This document shows, in pieces, positions 36,279-46,985 of a stretch of DNA of 64,000 nucleotides. The position numbers were made by a program, and so were the translations under genes. Each line of letters opens with the position of its first letter. The stretch's first letter is position 1. The DNA is from Laetiporus sulphureus 93-53 (Eukaryota > Basidiomycota > Agaricomycetes > Polyporales > Laetiporaceae). Location of the stretch: contig NW_024468512.1 of the NCBI RefSeq assembly GCF_001632365.1, positions 1 to 64,000 of the forward strand, in the 5' to 3' direction. The notes below the pieces were generated by a model, which was given only the letters and a program-made list of their open reading frames with translations, was not told where the DNA came from and made no database searches.

Positions 36279-37491
36279 AGATTCCGGCGGATATGTGCCG
36301 GCGGATTCCGCCGGATTTCTACCTCGGAAGTAAGGTGGCTCACCGGCAATTTCTTGTAACCTACATATGTTTTGGAATGTCTAGCACGAAATCCTGTAAC
36401 AAGGTCACTCACCAGCAATCTTTGGTGATGTAGATACATTTCTGAATTGCTAGCATGAAATCCTGGTAGGTCACTGGCAATTTCTGCTAAACTAGATATG
36501 CTGTAGCATGAAATCCTGGTAGTAAGGTAGCTCACCTGCAATTTCTGGTGACTTAGACATGTTTTTATATTTCTACCATGAAGTCCTTGTAGCTCACTGG
36601 CAATTTCTGGCAATCTAAGACACATTCTTGAATTTCTAGCATGAACTCCCAGCACCAAAGTAGCTCACCAGCAAACTCTGGTAACACAGACATGTTTTTG
36701 AATTTTTGGTGAATCTGACAGATTGCTGGATTTGTACAGCGAAATCCATTAATGTTACCAGAAATTGCTGGTGAGCTACCTTGCTTCCAGAATTTCATGT
36801 GTAGATTACAAGAATTTACCATCAAGCCACCTTGCTTAGCGAGTTTCATGGTAGAAGCCCGTCAACAGCAGATTTCAGTCTGTAGGCATGTTGAAGAAGT
36901 ACTGTGCATTATTGATGCTGCTTCTCAAAAGATGGCCTAGATTACCTGCAATTGCTGGTGGGCTATCAGAATTTCATGGTAGAAAGACTGTCTAGGTTAC
37001 CTGCAATTGCTGGTGGGCTATAAGGATTTCATGGTAGAAAGACTGCCTAGGTTACCTGCAATTGCTGGTGAGCTACAAAGATTTTTATGATAGAAATCCA
37101 GAAACACATAGCATACCAGAAATTGCTGGTAAGCTATGAGGATTTTATGCTAGAAATCCAGAAACATGTCTAGCATACCAGAAACTGCTGGTGAGCTATG
37201 AGGATTTCGTGAAAGAAATTCAAAAATGTGTCTAGGTCACCAGAAATTGCTGGTGAGCTACCTTGAAAAATGTATTTAGGTCACCAACCACTGCAGGTGA
37301 GCTACCAGGATTTCATGCTAGCAATTCAGAAATGTATCTACATCACCAAAGATTGCTGGTGAGTGACCTTGTTACAGGATTTCGTGCTAGACATTCCAAA
37401 ACATATGTAGGTTACAAGAAATTGCCGGTGAGCCACCTTACTTCCGAGGTAGAAATCCGGCGGAATCCGCCGGCAGATTCCGCCGGAATCT
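36279..37491. repeat. Foldback element with 173-bp perfect inverted arms
   Basis: 36297-36469 and 37302-37474 are exact reverse complements over 173 bp. A further 13 bp on the outside (AGATTCCGGCGGA at 36279-36291 and its complement at 37479-37491) also pair, after a 4-5 bp interruption. The interior is filled by degenerate 50-60 bp units around the core CCAGAAATTGCTGGTGAGCT. They run in one orientation on the left and the opposite one on the right, so the whole 1.2 kb is an imperfect palindrome. Tips carry the palindrome CCGGCGGATTCCGCCGG. Open frames across it only translate the repeat. Identity of the arms implies recent origin or gene conversion. Confidence 0.93.
36936..37090. repeat. 55-bp tandem units inside the foldback element
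   Basis: Three consecutive copies starting at 36936, 36991 and 37046 share CTAG-TTACCTGCAATTGCTGGTG, then a GCTA box, then TTTCATGGTAGAAAGACTG in the first two copies. They are the best-preserved tandem units of the surrounding foldback repeat. Neighbouring units are more diverged. Confidence 0.8.
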
Positions 37492-38348
37492 TCATCCGGC
37501 AGCAGACCTTGCGACAGACAGCCTCAAAGGCGAAGGATGACGTGAGCGAACGAAAAAGGCAAGATACAAACACAGCCAAACAATGCACCAAAATCCGCGT
37601 TACATTTGTGCCCTGGGAGTAACCTTGCTGTCGCAAGGTAATTAGCATGCGGGAGGACAGGGGAGGACACACCTCATCGAGGCCTTGTGATAGCGACGAA
37701 GTCACAACATTGAGGCATATTCACGGAACCGTCCGCTGTCTAACGAAAAAAGGGAAACCGGTACCGTAGACCCGTTTCACGCAAAAGTATCATGTGGAAG
37801 AACACGAGGTTGCTGTGTCCCTGAGACCAATTCGGTAGGACGCTGATCCGGGTTTACGATCTCGTATCATCAACATTAAGAGGTAGATTGTCATTCGTGT
37901 GTGCAATCCGCGGGAGCTGAGCTCCACTGTGCGAAGAGGCAATGTAAAACGTCTATCGTCCGGACACATATCGTCGATGTGTCAAATGATACCAGTCATG
38001 TCTGGTGGTATTAGGCAAGTAGGTGACGAACGAATGAAGGTTGGTGGACTGTATCGATTGCCATGCGATCTCGAACGCACGTTCCTTTCCATGGACGTTG
38101 AGTGGGGATAAAGACATCGGCGCGGGGCAGAGCCTGTTCCCCTTCTCAATGTCGGCAGGGTGTCTAAGCACGAAAGCAAGCCTCTCACGGCCTCCTGTAC
38201 CGAGCATCACCATCACTGATGACTAACAAAGTATTCTTGCACAGCTCACCGTACTTCAAAAGCACAGAGTCCAACCGTGGATAAGATTCAAACTATGACT
38301 ACGACATGATCAAACAGTGCACAATATGGCGAAGACGCACCCAACACC
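37492..38348. other. Intergenic, SF3B4 3' side
   Basis: No gene or RNA recognisable. Contains a possible short AT-rich 3' UTR region near 38230-38340 for the leftward SF3B4 gene. Confidence 0.45.
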
Positions 38349-39580
38349 TCAACCCATGTACTGCTGCTGTGGTACCCCAGGAGGCGGAGGCGGCATCATC
38401 GACGGGACCATCCCTGGCATGCCTTGCGGCATACCCTGCGGCATACCCTGCGGCATCGGAGGCATGCCCTGTGGGATGAATCCTGCAGGCGGAGGGGGTA
38501 TATAGCCAGGAGTGTACATGGGCATGTTCTGCGGTGGTGGAGGCATGCCCATAGGCATGACCGGCGGGGGCATCTGCATCGGCATCCCTGACGGAATGAC
38601 CGTCTGCTGAGGCGTGAATCCTGGAGGTGGTGGAGGCTGCGCTGCGAGAGCACCTGCGAACTGGCCTTGATACGGGCCCTGGAAGCCGGGCATAGGTGGG
38701 CGAGCGCCGAAGGCCATTGGAGCGGGAGGCGGCCGTGCGGCGACAGGAAGGGCATTATTTTTCCGGGCCTGTGCGGCGAGGAGGCGCTCGGCGGGCGTGC
38801 CGTGCCTTTCGCCCTTGCCCTCCTTCTTGAAGGCATATTGGACGGCGATAGCCTTATTCATCAAGAACTGGCCATTCATAGCCTCGACAGCGGCGTCAGA
38901 CGATTCGAAGTCTGTATAGGACACGAAGCCATAGCCCTTGGACTTGCCGGTGCTGGGATCGCGAGCGATCTAGTGCCTTATGATCAGTATGAGCCAAGCC
39001 AGGGAAACGGACATAGAACGTGCCTTCGCGGTCGTCGCCATCACACCAAATGCGCTGAATGTGTCGTATAAAAGCCGCTCGTCGACGTTCTCGTCCAAGT
39101 TCCCGATGAAGAGGTTTGCGCCCACGTCCAATTGCTTCTTGTCCGAGGAAGCCTGAAAAGTAGAGTGGGTTTGAAATACTAGACAGGTGGACAACAGGTG
39201 GTCCACGAACCTTATTGACCCTAATGGGCTTTCCCCATAGCTTGATTTGGTTCATAATTTTACAAGCGTATTCCGCATCCTCCTCTGTCAAAAACTCACA
39301 GAAACCGTAGCCTTGGTGTGCCATGGAAATGCGGTCTTTTGGGAGATGGACATTAACTGAAAGGAATACCATAGTTAATATCGAGCTGACTGACAGCACA
39401 ATGAGTGCTCACCAACTGGCCCTGCTTGCAACATCAACTCCCAAATGAGCGCGTCCGAGCACCGCTCATCCAGATTTCCCTGCGAACTCTTCAGTAACAG
39501 CAAGACACACGAAAACGGGCGCATATACTCACGAGGTAGACAGTGGCCTCTTGGTTTCTGTCATCTTGTGGTCGAGACAT
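38349..39580 (-). CDS. HSH49: Splicing factor 3B subunit 4 (SF3B4/Hsh49), two RRMs
   Basis: U2 snRNP protein that contacts pre-mRNA upstream of the branch site. The start at 39580 gives [16 protein letters not shown], immediately the first RRM (RNP2). It continues with [20 protein letters not shown] (RNP1-containing) and [23 protein letters not shown]2 has [40 protein letters not shown] and [20 protein letters not shown]. The C-terminal ~150 residues are low-complexity Pro/Met/Gly ([16 protein letters not shown]), as in animal SF3B4 but absent from yeast Hsh49. Four or so introns lie in the RRM half; the tail is one exon. Stop at 38349-38351. Confidence 0.93.
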
Positions 39581-39598
39581 GGTAGTAGCAGTTCAAGT

Positions 39599-40165
39599 TC
39601 AAGCGTAATCCTTGTCGATTTGTTTACGCAACTTTGTCATGTGGCGATTGCCAAATCCGGGTTGTGGCCTCGGGCCGTCTTTAGCTCGAGTCCTTCTCCA
39701 CTGCAATCCGCAGCCAGGCGGCATTTTGTGTTCTAACGAAGAGTCCCCACTTTTTTTCCTCTTCCATGAATTCATGGAAAGCTCCATAGTGGATGCCACA
39801 GCCGCCATATCAGAACCGCAGTTTTTTCTGAGTGCTTCTTGATGCCCCGTGGACGTTGAACGACGGCCATCGTGCACACATATGGTGGTCACCATACCCG
39901 CCCTACCCGAGCTAGAAAACTGATAGAAGACGCACGGCGGTGTGTCCCCTGATTTCTGACAGCCATGGCCATTAGACGGGAAACTGCCAGCCCAAAACTG
40001 AATTATATCAAGACTCAAGAGCGCTGCGATAACGGAGAGAAGAACCGGACAGCGTGTGGTATCCATCCTGAAGAGAAGAGATCCCCTTAACAGGAATGGC
40101 CCAGCACGCTCGATGTTTATGATCTTCCGCAAGTCCAGCGCCATCGAGCGCACTGTACCCCCCAT
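39599..40165 (-). CDS. Hypothetical 188-codon open frame, doubtful
   Basis: An uninterrupted frame in a gap with no overlapping gene. A downstream Met gives MDTTRCPVLLSVIAALLSLD, which could pass as a weak signal peptide, but the rest is Ser/Arg/Lys-rich without motifs. It starts only 19 bp from the SF3B4 start codon and would run through that gene's promoter. I do not recognise it and think chance is more likely. Confidence 0.2.
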   Translation of the reverse strand: MGGTVRSMALDLRKIINIERAGPFLLRGSLLFRMDTTRCPVLLSVIAALLSLDIIQFWAGSFPSNGHGCQKSGDTPPCVFYQFSSSGRAGMVTTICVHDGRRSTSTGHQEALRKNCGSDMAAVASTMELSMNSWKRKKSGDSSLEHKMPPGCGLQWRRTRAKDGPRPQPGFGNRHMTKLRKQIDKDYA

Positions 40166-40388
40166 TTCACCGGCACTTCTGCCGTGCTGCGGTGCTTACG
40201 CCTTCCAAACCCGCTTAATCCTGCTGGGACCCGCGCATTTTACTTCAGTAGCAACCCGTTCGAAACACGCACATTGGCCAAGTTCGACGTCATGGCGCTA
40301 GTACAGCGCGCTTTTTTCCGCTTCTTCTCGCTTCCGCCCGGCCGTTCAACGTTGCCTCGAGGGACGTAGTAAAGTTCAAAAGATGCGG

Positions 40389-40395
40389 TATAAAG
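40389..40395 (+). promoter_or_regulatory. TATA box of the small secreted-peptide gene
   Basis: TATAAAG lies 62 bp before the ATG at 40457, at a spacing usual for a core promoter with a short leader. It supports the reality of the very small gene that follows. Confidence 0.6.
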
Positions 40396-40456
40396 GCACG
40401 CCAGCCGTGCAGAACGCACGGTCAGAGTAGCACCCCTGTCCGCTCATCATTGCGCC

Positions 40457-40721
40457 ATGCAGAGCCGCATTCTTCTTGTGCTCCTCGTCCTCGCGCTCGC
40501 CTTTATCGCGGCAGCCAGTCCCATCCCGGATGAGGGCACGTTGGTGAAGAAGACTCTCAAGCAGTATCAAATGAAGCGTAGGGATGGCTCTCTCCCTGTG
40601 AAACGTCAGGATGGAAAGCCATCAAAGTGAGAGTCTCTGTTTCACTACACCGTGCATTTACTGAGACCCTCTCTCCAGGAAGTGGTTCGCTCCTGTGGCT
40701 ACCGGTGTTCCTTCCGATTAG
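40457..40721 (+). CDS. Small secreted protein with dibasic (Kex2) sites, 70 residues
   Basis: Two exons (40457-40626 and 40679-40721; intron 52 nt with GTGAGA...CTCCAG) give 70 residues. Residues 1-20 are a strong signal peptide (MQSRILLVLLVLALAFIAAA), then SPIPDEGTLVKKTLKQYQ. Two dibasic KR sites follow, each before a charged DG motif: MKRRDGSLPV and KRQDGKPSKKW. The end is FAPVATGVPSD. Kex2-type cleavage after KR would release short peptides in the secretory pathway (inference). If the intron were retained, the frame would stop at TGA right after KPSK. No known family is recognised. Confidence 0.6.
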
Positions 40722-41327
40722 TTTCACATCTACGTCTAAGCTGCTAGTACGTCTCCTCGGCGTCTTCGGTGGTCGATGACTGACGTTCTAGTATAGCCTT
40801 GCTCAGCTACCTGTATGCTTGCTTTACATTCGTTCGGACCATTACCTTTAGAGCCATTCTGTATTCTGATCCATAGACAGTTCGCTATCAGTAGTACGTC
40901 ACGATCTACGAGCCCTTGGCGGATCAGTCACCGCCTTATGTCTCTCTCACCCTGTTCTTGTTGACGAATTGAATGCTCTACGTATATGATATCCGATGAC
41001 AAACATGAAGTTGAGGAGGCACCGCGCGACTCATTTCCAACTCACGGGTATTAGATACCCCCTGAACCCAATTGAGAACTATATGTAGTACACAAGTATA
41101 AAATCAACAGGAAACCGGACTTCGGAGTAGCGCTATCGCCGCTCAACAAATCCTAACGAGGTGAAGTCAAAGGCGAAGGATCAAGGAACAGGCAGGGGGC
41201 AGGATGTGCGTATTTGAGTTGAGCAGCAATGAAGGAGCGAATAGGAGAAGTATATCAGATCGTAACGCGCGAGAGGCGAAGGATCGTAAAAGATGAGGAT
41301 CCGACGTAGTCGGCCGGGTTGGTCGTC
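40722..41327. other. Intergenic, CDC42 3' side
   Basis: Holds the 3' ends of the small peptide gene and of CDC42, which converge here. AT-rich, with nothing else seen. Confidence 0.5.
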
Positions 41328-42159
41328 TTAGACGATGACACATTTATGCCTCTTCTTGACGACAGGTGGCTCAAGCGCAGCGACAATCGCCTGAGAGCGA
41401 TTCAGCAAGGGACACGAAAAGTACACGGGGGACAGCCAGCTCACCTCATCGAAGACGTTCTTCAAACCCTTCTGCGTGAGAGCCGAGCACTCCACATACT
41501 TAACCGCACCAAGTTCCCGGGCAAGTCGCTCACCCTGCTCAGCTGTGATCGGTCTCTGCTTCTGCCTGGCAAGCTTCTCGAGGACCTGAGGGTCATCCCG
41601 CAGATCGATCTGCGTGCCAACGATAAGGCACGGCACGCCCGGACAGTGGTGGTGGACTTCAGGGAACCACTTCTCCTTCACGTTCTCGAACGACGCTGGC
41701 GATGTGACACTGAAGCAGACGAGGAACACGTCCGTCTGTGGGTATGATAGTGGTCGCAGGCGGTCGTAATCCTCCTGACCTGCGGGGAGCGACGCAGTGC
41801 GGATGGGCGGGCGCAGCCAAGTTCAATTAGCGGTTACATCACGAGAAAAGTCGGGCGTACCAGCCGTATCGAACAATCCCAGCGTGTAGGGGTCATCTCC
41901 GATCATAACTGTCACCGCATAGTTGTCGAAAACCTTCCGGAAGAACAGCTTCAACGGGCGCCTCCCACAGCAGCTCGCAAGACAGTACGCACGGTTGGCA
42001 CATATTCACTTGGGAACTTATTCGTGGTGTATGAGATCAACAAACAGGTCTGCGGTGCATGGTCAGCGGGCTCGCTGTCACCTCCCGTGCAGGAAAGAAC
42101 GCCAGACGCACCTTGCCGACCGCACCATCTCCCACCACCACGCACTTGATTGTCTGCAT
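41328..42159 (-). CDS. CDC42: Rho-family GTPase Cdc42
   Basis: Membrane-anchored molecular switch controlling polarised growth and the actin cytoskeleton. Five exons (42159-42112, 42049-41993, 41933-41861, 41779-41445, 41390-41328) join in frame to 191 residues, the canonical length. Motifs: P-loop GDGAVGKTCLL, switch I YVPTVFDNYAV, switch [22 protein letters not shown], guanine-binding TQIDLRDD and [16 protein letters not shown]. The C-terminus is a polybasic KKRHK before the CVIV CaaX box for geranylgeranylation. The short exons and their exact phases make the model firm. It shares a divergent interval with EMC4. Confidence 0.97.
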
Positions 42160-42971
42160 GATCCTCCCAAAGGTCTATCGCTGCGAGCGAGTCGTGCTGG
42201 AGAACGCAAACCGACATTAGCACACAGGTCCACTGCAGTGCGATCGCAATCCGTCTTGGGGCGCATGCAAGCTCTTGCGTCAGAAGCCGACGTGTAATCT
42301 GAGGCATAGATTGTGCGCGCCGTCGCGTGGCACAAGACAGAGCGAGCAGCACCTCACCTTTCTGGATGCACGGGTCGGAAAGAAGTACGAACAGCCGTAG
42401 AAAATCAAGAAGAATACCCCCGGAGAGATTCTATCTGCGGAATGAACCAGAGCGCGGTCTCAGACCAACCTGCGCGCGTGTGTGCGATTATTGTGCAGGT
42501 CGCAGGGACGGCTGGCGGGGTGACGAACCTGTGGTAACGCGAGAGCGGGCGGCGGTGCGACGGCGATGTTGTCGACGGCAGCCACGACGAGCAGGATGGG
42601 CGAGTTAGCGATTGCCAGGCTGCCTTGAGGAGTCCTGACAACTGTTGACCGTGTCACCGCCCTTTCTGGAACGCCTGCCCTGAACAGAGGCCGCCACATG
42701 CCTTATCCGGACTTACATAACAAATGACATAAATTCCTTCTATTCGTCAAAGAGGAACGATTTCTCGCTCTAGCCAAGTACTGCAGTCGCCGACGATCAT
42801 GCACGCAAACCCGGGGCTTTGTGTGGCCGCACCGCTGACTGGGATATTTATTCGGGATCCATCTCGAAATGCACTGGGATAATTGACGCGTTCACGCCAC
42901 AACCGTTGGCGCCCGTACGTTAGCGCGACCGCGGTCTCCCGACGCGTCGCTGTCTGCCACAGTACTCGACC
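42160..42971. promoter_or_regulatory. Divergent interval between CDC42 and EMC4
   Basis: 812 bp carrying both promoters and presumably the CDC42 leader, possibly with a leader intron. GC-rich in the middle, with CGCG clusters. No open frame is convincing. Confidence 0.5.
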
Positions 42972-43714
42972 ATGTCCACATCCGTAGAGTCATCAAAGTG
43001 AGCAGAATTTTGTATTTACTCCCGCTAGCCTAACGGGATTATCTTAATCAGATGGAAACACCTCCCTCCGCCACCAGGATTCAGCGCTACGAGCTCTTCA
43101 GTATGTCCACATCCATCTTCCAAGAATGACACGATTTACCCGTAAAGACTCATGACCGCTGCAGTCGAAAGCTCCGAGCAAGTCCTCTACAGTAGCGGCA
43201 AAGTCGTCTTATGAGACGCTGAAGACCAAACGAGCATGGGACCTCGCGATCGCGCCCGCAAAGTCGCTCCCGATGCAGGCGTTCATGCTGTACATGTCGG
43301 GCGGCGGCGTGCAGATATTCAGCATGGGCATCGTGTTCATGTTGCTGAGCAGTCCGTTCAAGAACCTCGCTGGGATTAACATGGGTGCGCATACATGTTC
43401 GTGGGAGTTCTGCGTGGCTCATGCATCATGCATCGATGAAATATCACAGCATTCGCGCCCTTTGCACCGAGCTCTTCGGACCCAAAATCCTTCTCGACAC
43501 TCGTGCTGCAGAAGCTTGCATACCTGCTTTGCAACCTCCTCACTCTCGCGCTCGGACTGTGGAAGTGCCGCTCGATGGGCTTGCTTCCGACCGGAACCGG
43601 AGACTGGCTCGCATTCGAGACGAGAGGACAGGTGCGTGGATCTGCCATATGCAGCACTTTGACCTATGACTGATCCGTTGAAACTCATAGCCCCCGGATA
43701 TTGCTTTGATATGA
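42972..43714 (+). CDS. EMC4: ER membrane protein complex subunit 4
   Basis: Subunit of the EMC, which inserts membrane proteins into the ER. Five exons are readable. The first gives MSTSVESSK, the second WKHLPPPPGFSATSSS, and the third the conserved core YETLKTKRAWDLAIAPAKSL followed by PMQAFMLYMSGGGVQIFSMG and IVFMLLSSPFKNLAGIN. The fourth gives AFAPF, KLAYLLCNLLTLALGLWKC and SMGLLPTGTGDWLAFETRGQ, and the fifth PPDIALI with a TGA at 43712-43714. There are two membrane helices and a hydrophilic N-terminus, as usual for EMC4. Residues match the family pattern throughout and no defect is seen. Confidence 0.92.
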
Positions 43715-44871
43715 TCGATCCTGCTGAGGCCGTATCTCGGTTCTAGAGTTAGTTTTTTGTGGAAAGGACTCGTCCTGGTGCTGGTATTGTTCCATTGTTT
43801 TGTAGTAGCTAATTGTCACAGTTCCTGCTTCTAAGTATCACGTCAAGGCTATATTCAGCATCAAGTCCGTCTCACCACTCTGTCAGGCATCGTGCTACAG
43901 CCTAAGATCGTGGAAGTCGCTATATTCAGAAAACTTCCCTCCCATCATCGTCATCGGCACTTCAATGCATGCGATACTGTTCCAATGTGCATGCACACTT
44001 GGACCCACATAAGCCAGCACTCCACCCATGTCCTCCATCCCTGGCGAGCTTCTTGCCATGCGTCTGCTTCCATGTAATCATGCGCGGTCTCAGGAACTCT
44101 CACCCAATTGTTAGAAATTTCGTGCAACGCTATTTGATATTGTTGCCATCTCTCACAAACGTTCGCGGCATGCGCGATATGAAACGGAGTCTTCACTACG
44201 GCTGAGCATTCAGTCTCACAGATGACTGCTATCTCGTGTTCTTCCATTAGTCATGACCTCACCATTGCTCAACGAGGCGGGACCCCGTAGCCCGCTAATC
44301 TCTCCCCGTACTCACAATAGGACACATTGGTGCCGCCGACTGTCGGAACTGTTTCAGATGTGCGCGTTGGCCGCCGCAGTTCGATCAATACGCGCCACCA
44401 GGTCGGTCTGATGTGGCGGTATTGAATGGCGGCTATTTGGAACGAACTTTGCTTTGGTCCGAAATGGAAGAGCATCGCACCATGATACATGACGTCCTAC
44501 AATTGGGCCCCTGAGCCTGGCTCTTCGTTCATCATTTGTAACAACCAACTTTATGGTCAAAAGACTCGTGCAGGCGGAGAGCAAGCGACGGAACAAAAAA
44601 CGGAAGCAAAGTTCGGTGTGAAGACCGAGGCACGGTACTCACGAGATTGTATTGGGTGATTGGAGCCCAGGGTTAGGTGACGGGAATGTAACGGCAGCTG
44701 TCCCCATCGCAGCCGCCACATGCAAACAGCTGTCTCGTGGAGGCTTATCTTCAGCCCGCACATAAAAGCGCTCCAGGACCTCCATCGCCACCATTCGTCC
44801 ACTTCTTTGCCTATTGTCTACCCCACCTATTGTCTGGTCTACCGAATATATAGCCTGCACATCCGCCCGCC
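43715..44871. other. Intergenic, no gene seen
   Basis: About 1.16 kb with only short non-homologous open frames. The last 30 bp contain TATATA (44847-44852), the likely TATA box of the next small gene. Confidence 0.5.
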
Positions 44872-45128
44872 ATGAACACCAAGTACCTTTCCGTACTTTT
44901 CCTCTCCATCCTCGTCGGCCTCGTGTCTGCGAGCCCGGTCAGTACCTGCTCCCGCCCAGTTTCCTGCATCGACTGACCTGCCGCCCTTCCCTAGGCTCCT
45001 GCTCCTGCTGAGAAGCGCCTTGAAAAGGTATGTGCACATCCAAGCAAACCTCCTCCCCGCGGAAGTCGTGCTTATCTGTGGTCTCCGCACAGCGCCAGGG
45101 CGACGGCTCGGGCCCCGGCAGCTGGTAA
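44872..45128 (+). CDS. Very small secreted peptide precursor with Kex2 site, 44 residues
   Basis: Three exons (44872-44937, 44995-45027, 45093-45128) give 44 residues. The signal peptide is MNTKYLSVLFLSILVGLVSA, then SPAPAPAEKRLEKRQGDG and SGPGSW, with TAA at 45126-45128. The second KR would free a ten-residue C-terminal peptide ending in Trp. The layout (signal, Pro/Ala spacer, KR, short end peptide) resembles alpha-factor-type precursors, although basidiomycete mating pheromones are normally CaaX lipopeptides; there is no CaaX here. A TATATA box lies 25 bp upstream. Another possible donor (GTAAAC at 45125) would add a further exon and change the end, so the C-terminus is uncertain. Confidence 0.5.
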
Positions 45129-45751
45129 ACATCCACATCCACCACCACACGCGTGTATCTGTCCATATGCTCGGTACGCACAGCCATCCCCGCGCGCCCG
45201 TCCACCAGGCAACTGACTGTCCACGCAGGATACCCCCACATCCCATTCTCGAAGCTCCTCTTCGTACCATTTCTTCTCGGACCTCGCTTGGATCAGGCTG
45301 CGGTGGCGTGGCGAGGGATAGCGCCAGTTCTTGTTGGAATCCTCCGCGTCAGCCTGCAGTATCGCTCCGGAGCTGTATGTGTAGCCGTCTTGCTTGCAAT
45401 GCAAATGTGATATTGTGCACTGCGAGCATTTGGCGTGATTCGGTGCGTAAGAGGGCTCGAGAGAGAGTATAGAGCGTATCAAGATGCTTCAAGCTGCGCA
45501 GCGATGTTGAACGCCCAGAGGCATTGCTGCATCTGCGCACTGCCTCTGCTGCCCGTCATCTGCCCCTTCACCCACTCCTTCCCCATTGGCTTGATCAGCG
45601 CCTTCCTCGCGAACCCACGCAGATTCACATTTCTTGCTGTGCTCGTTGCCATGTTCGTCGACCGTACGTGCACCTGTTATCGGTCAACCTGCCATGCTAT
45701 GCAGAGCAGAGGACACGACGGGACGCACTGACGCCTGACGACGGCGCTCAG
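45129..45751. other. Intergenic, no gene seen
   Basis: Compositionally ordinary. A hydrophobic stretch on the plus strand near 45240-45290 could be an extra exon of the preceding small gene if it is spliced differently. Confidence 0.4.
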
Positions 45752-46985
45752 CTACTCGCTTTCCGTCTCTGACATGCGCCACGCCGAGTCGTCTATCATC
45801 GCGAGCACAAGGTTTGCCGAGAGTAGCAGGCGGTCACGCGTGCGCAGCTGTCCGCCTCCATTTTCGTTGTTCGCGGCTCTTTCTTGTGGCGTCTTCTCGT
45901 CCTTGCGAGGCGGACATGCGGGCGCTGATCAGCGAGAGGAAGAACGACACGCAGCCGGCGATGACGATGAGCGCGAAGCGAGGAGAGGCTTCTCCCCAGA
46001 ACCATGGTATGGAGGCGAAAAGATATCGCAGTTCGGGCTTGGCTGCTGGCTGATCACGCTAGATCCTGCTTCATCGGACTGAAGCTGAGACGAGGCTCCC
46101 AGAGGAGACGGGAGTGGTTGCACAGTGGAGGAACTGCCGTCGCGCGCGTCGGCTGCGCTGTGGATAGATCGCCCGCGAGATCGACCACTGCTGCCCTGGC
46201 ACAAACATCGTGCTCGTTCACGACGTACGTGTGCCGTGCGGGGGAGATAAAGACGGAGGCGGGGCTTAGAGGCTCGTGCGAGGAGGATGCGGAGCGGTGT
46301 GGGGAGGCGGGTGCGGTGTAGGCGGTGTAGTATCGCGATGCGGCGGCGATGCCTCTTACGAGAAGGAAAATGGAAGAGTCAACGGCGTGACTAAATGCGC
46401 GTAGTCGTATCAGACTCGCAACGCGTGCACGTAGTCAGACACACGCAACTCACGAGCGACGCCGTGCTCGTCACCCACTCCTGCTTCTCTGGCGTAATCG
46501 CACGCACGCACGCTGCTCACCGGTATGTGCGTCGTACATGTCCGACGGAAGCTCCGAACACCACCAGGCCAATGTCATTCTCGTCACTTGCAAGCGCCGG
46601 GTCTTCCGTAATGCTGTGGGACCTCGCCGACGAGCTCGCCTTTGGACTCATCCATCACGACAAACCGGCCACGGAAGTCGACCTTACTGGATGCTTGGCC
46701 GGGTGGGGCATTGGGCAGTTGAGGAGGATGGGTATATGCGCCCTGGGTGGTGTCCCAGACGAAGTAGGCGTGCTGCCCGAGGATTTGGTCAATGTCTCGA
46801 TAGTATCCGCGCGGTTCGAACCATCGAGGGTGACTGTCAAGATAGAAAGATACGCACGCGACGCGACGTGTTCTGCGAGCTGGACATTGTGCTCGAGGTA
46901 TGCGGAGACACTCCCAGGCGCGACAAAGTGCGAAACCGGGCGAGCTGATCTGGGTCGACCCGGCCCTGTATATCGTTAAGGCGGG
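45752..46985 (-). pseudogene. Remnant of a senescence/spartin-domain gene
   Basis: Minus-strand segments in this order resemble fungal senescence-domain (spartin-like) proteins: RWFEPRGYYRDIDQILGQHA, GRFVVMDESKGELVGEV, ITEDPALASDENDIGLVVF, ITPEKQEWVTSTASLV, GIAAASRYYTAYTAPASP and LRTRDRLLLSANLVLAMIDD. The second and third segments are in different frames around 46611-46623 with no intron signals between them. The last segment stops at 45752 where the family usually continues for another ~60 residues. A membrane-like stretch (FALIVIAGCVSFFLSLISA) near 45920-45980 does not belong to the family as I know it. The family name is a moderate-confidence reading from memory of the pattern; the broken frames are seen directly. 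Confidence 0.4.

Noticed and set aside
36161..36658. 165-codon frame with repeated peptide words
   Set aside because: It only translates the foldback repeat; repeated words follow the DNA repeat, not a protein pattern.
36297..37474. CRISPR-like array
   Set aside because: Spacing and unit sequence are irregular, units invert at the centre, and the window is eukaryotic.
39599..40165. 188-codon minus-strand frame as a real secreted protein
   Set aside because: Listed only with low confidence: it starts 19 bp from the SF3B4 start, lacks motifs and its signal-like stretch is weak.
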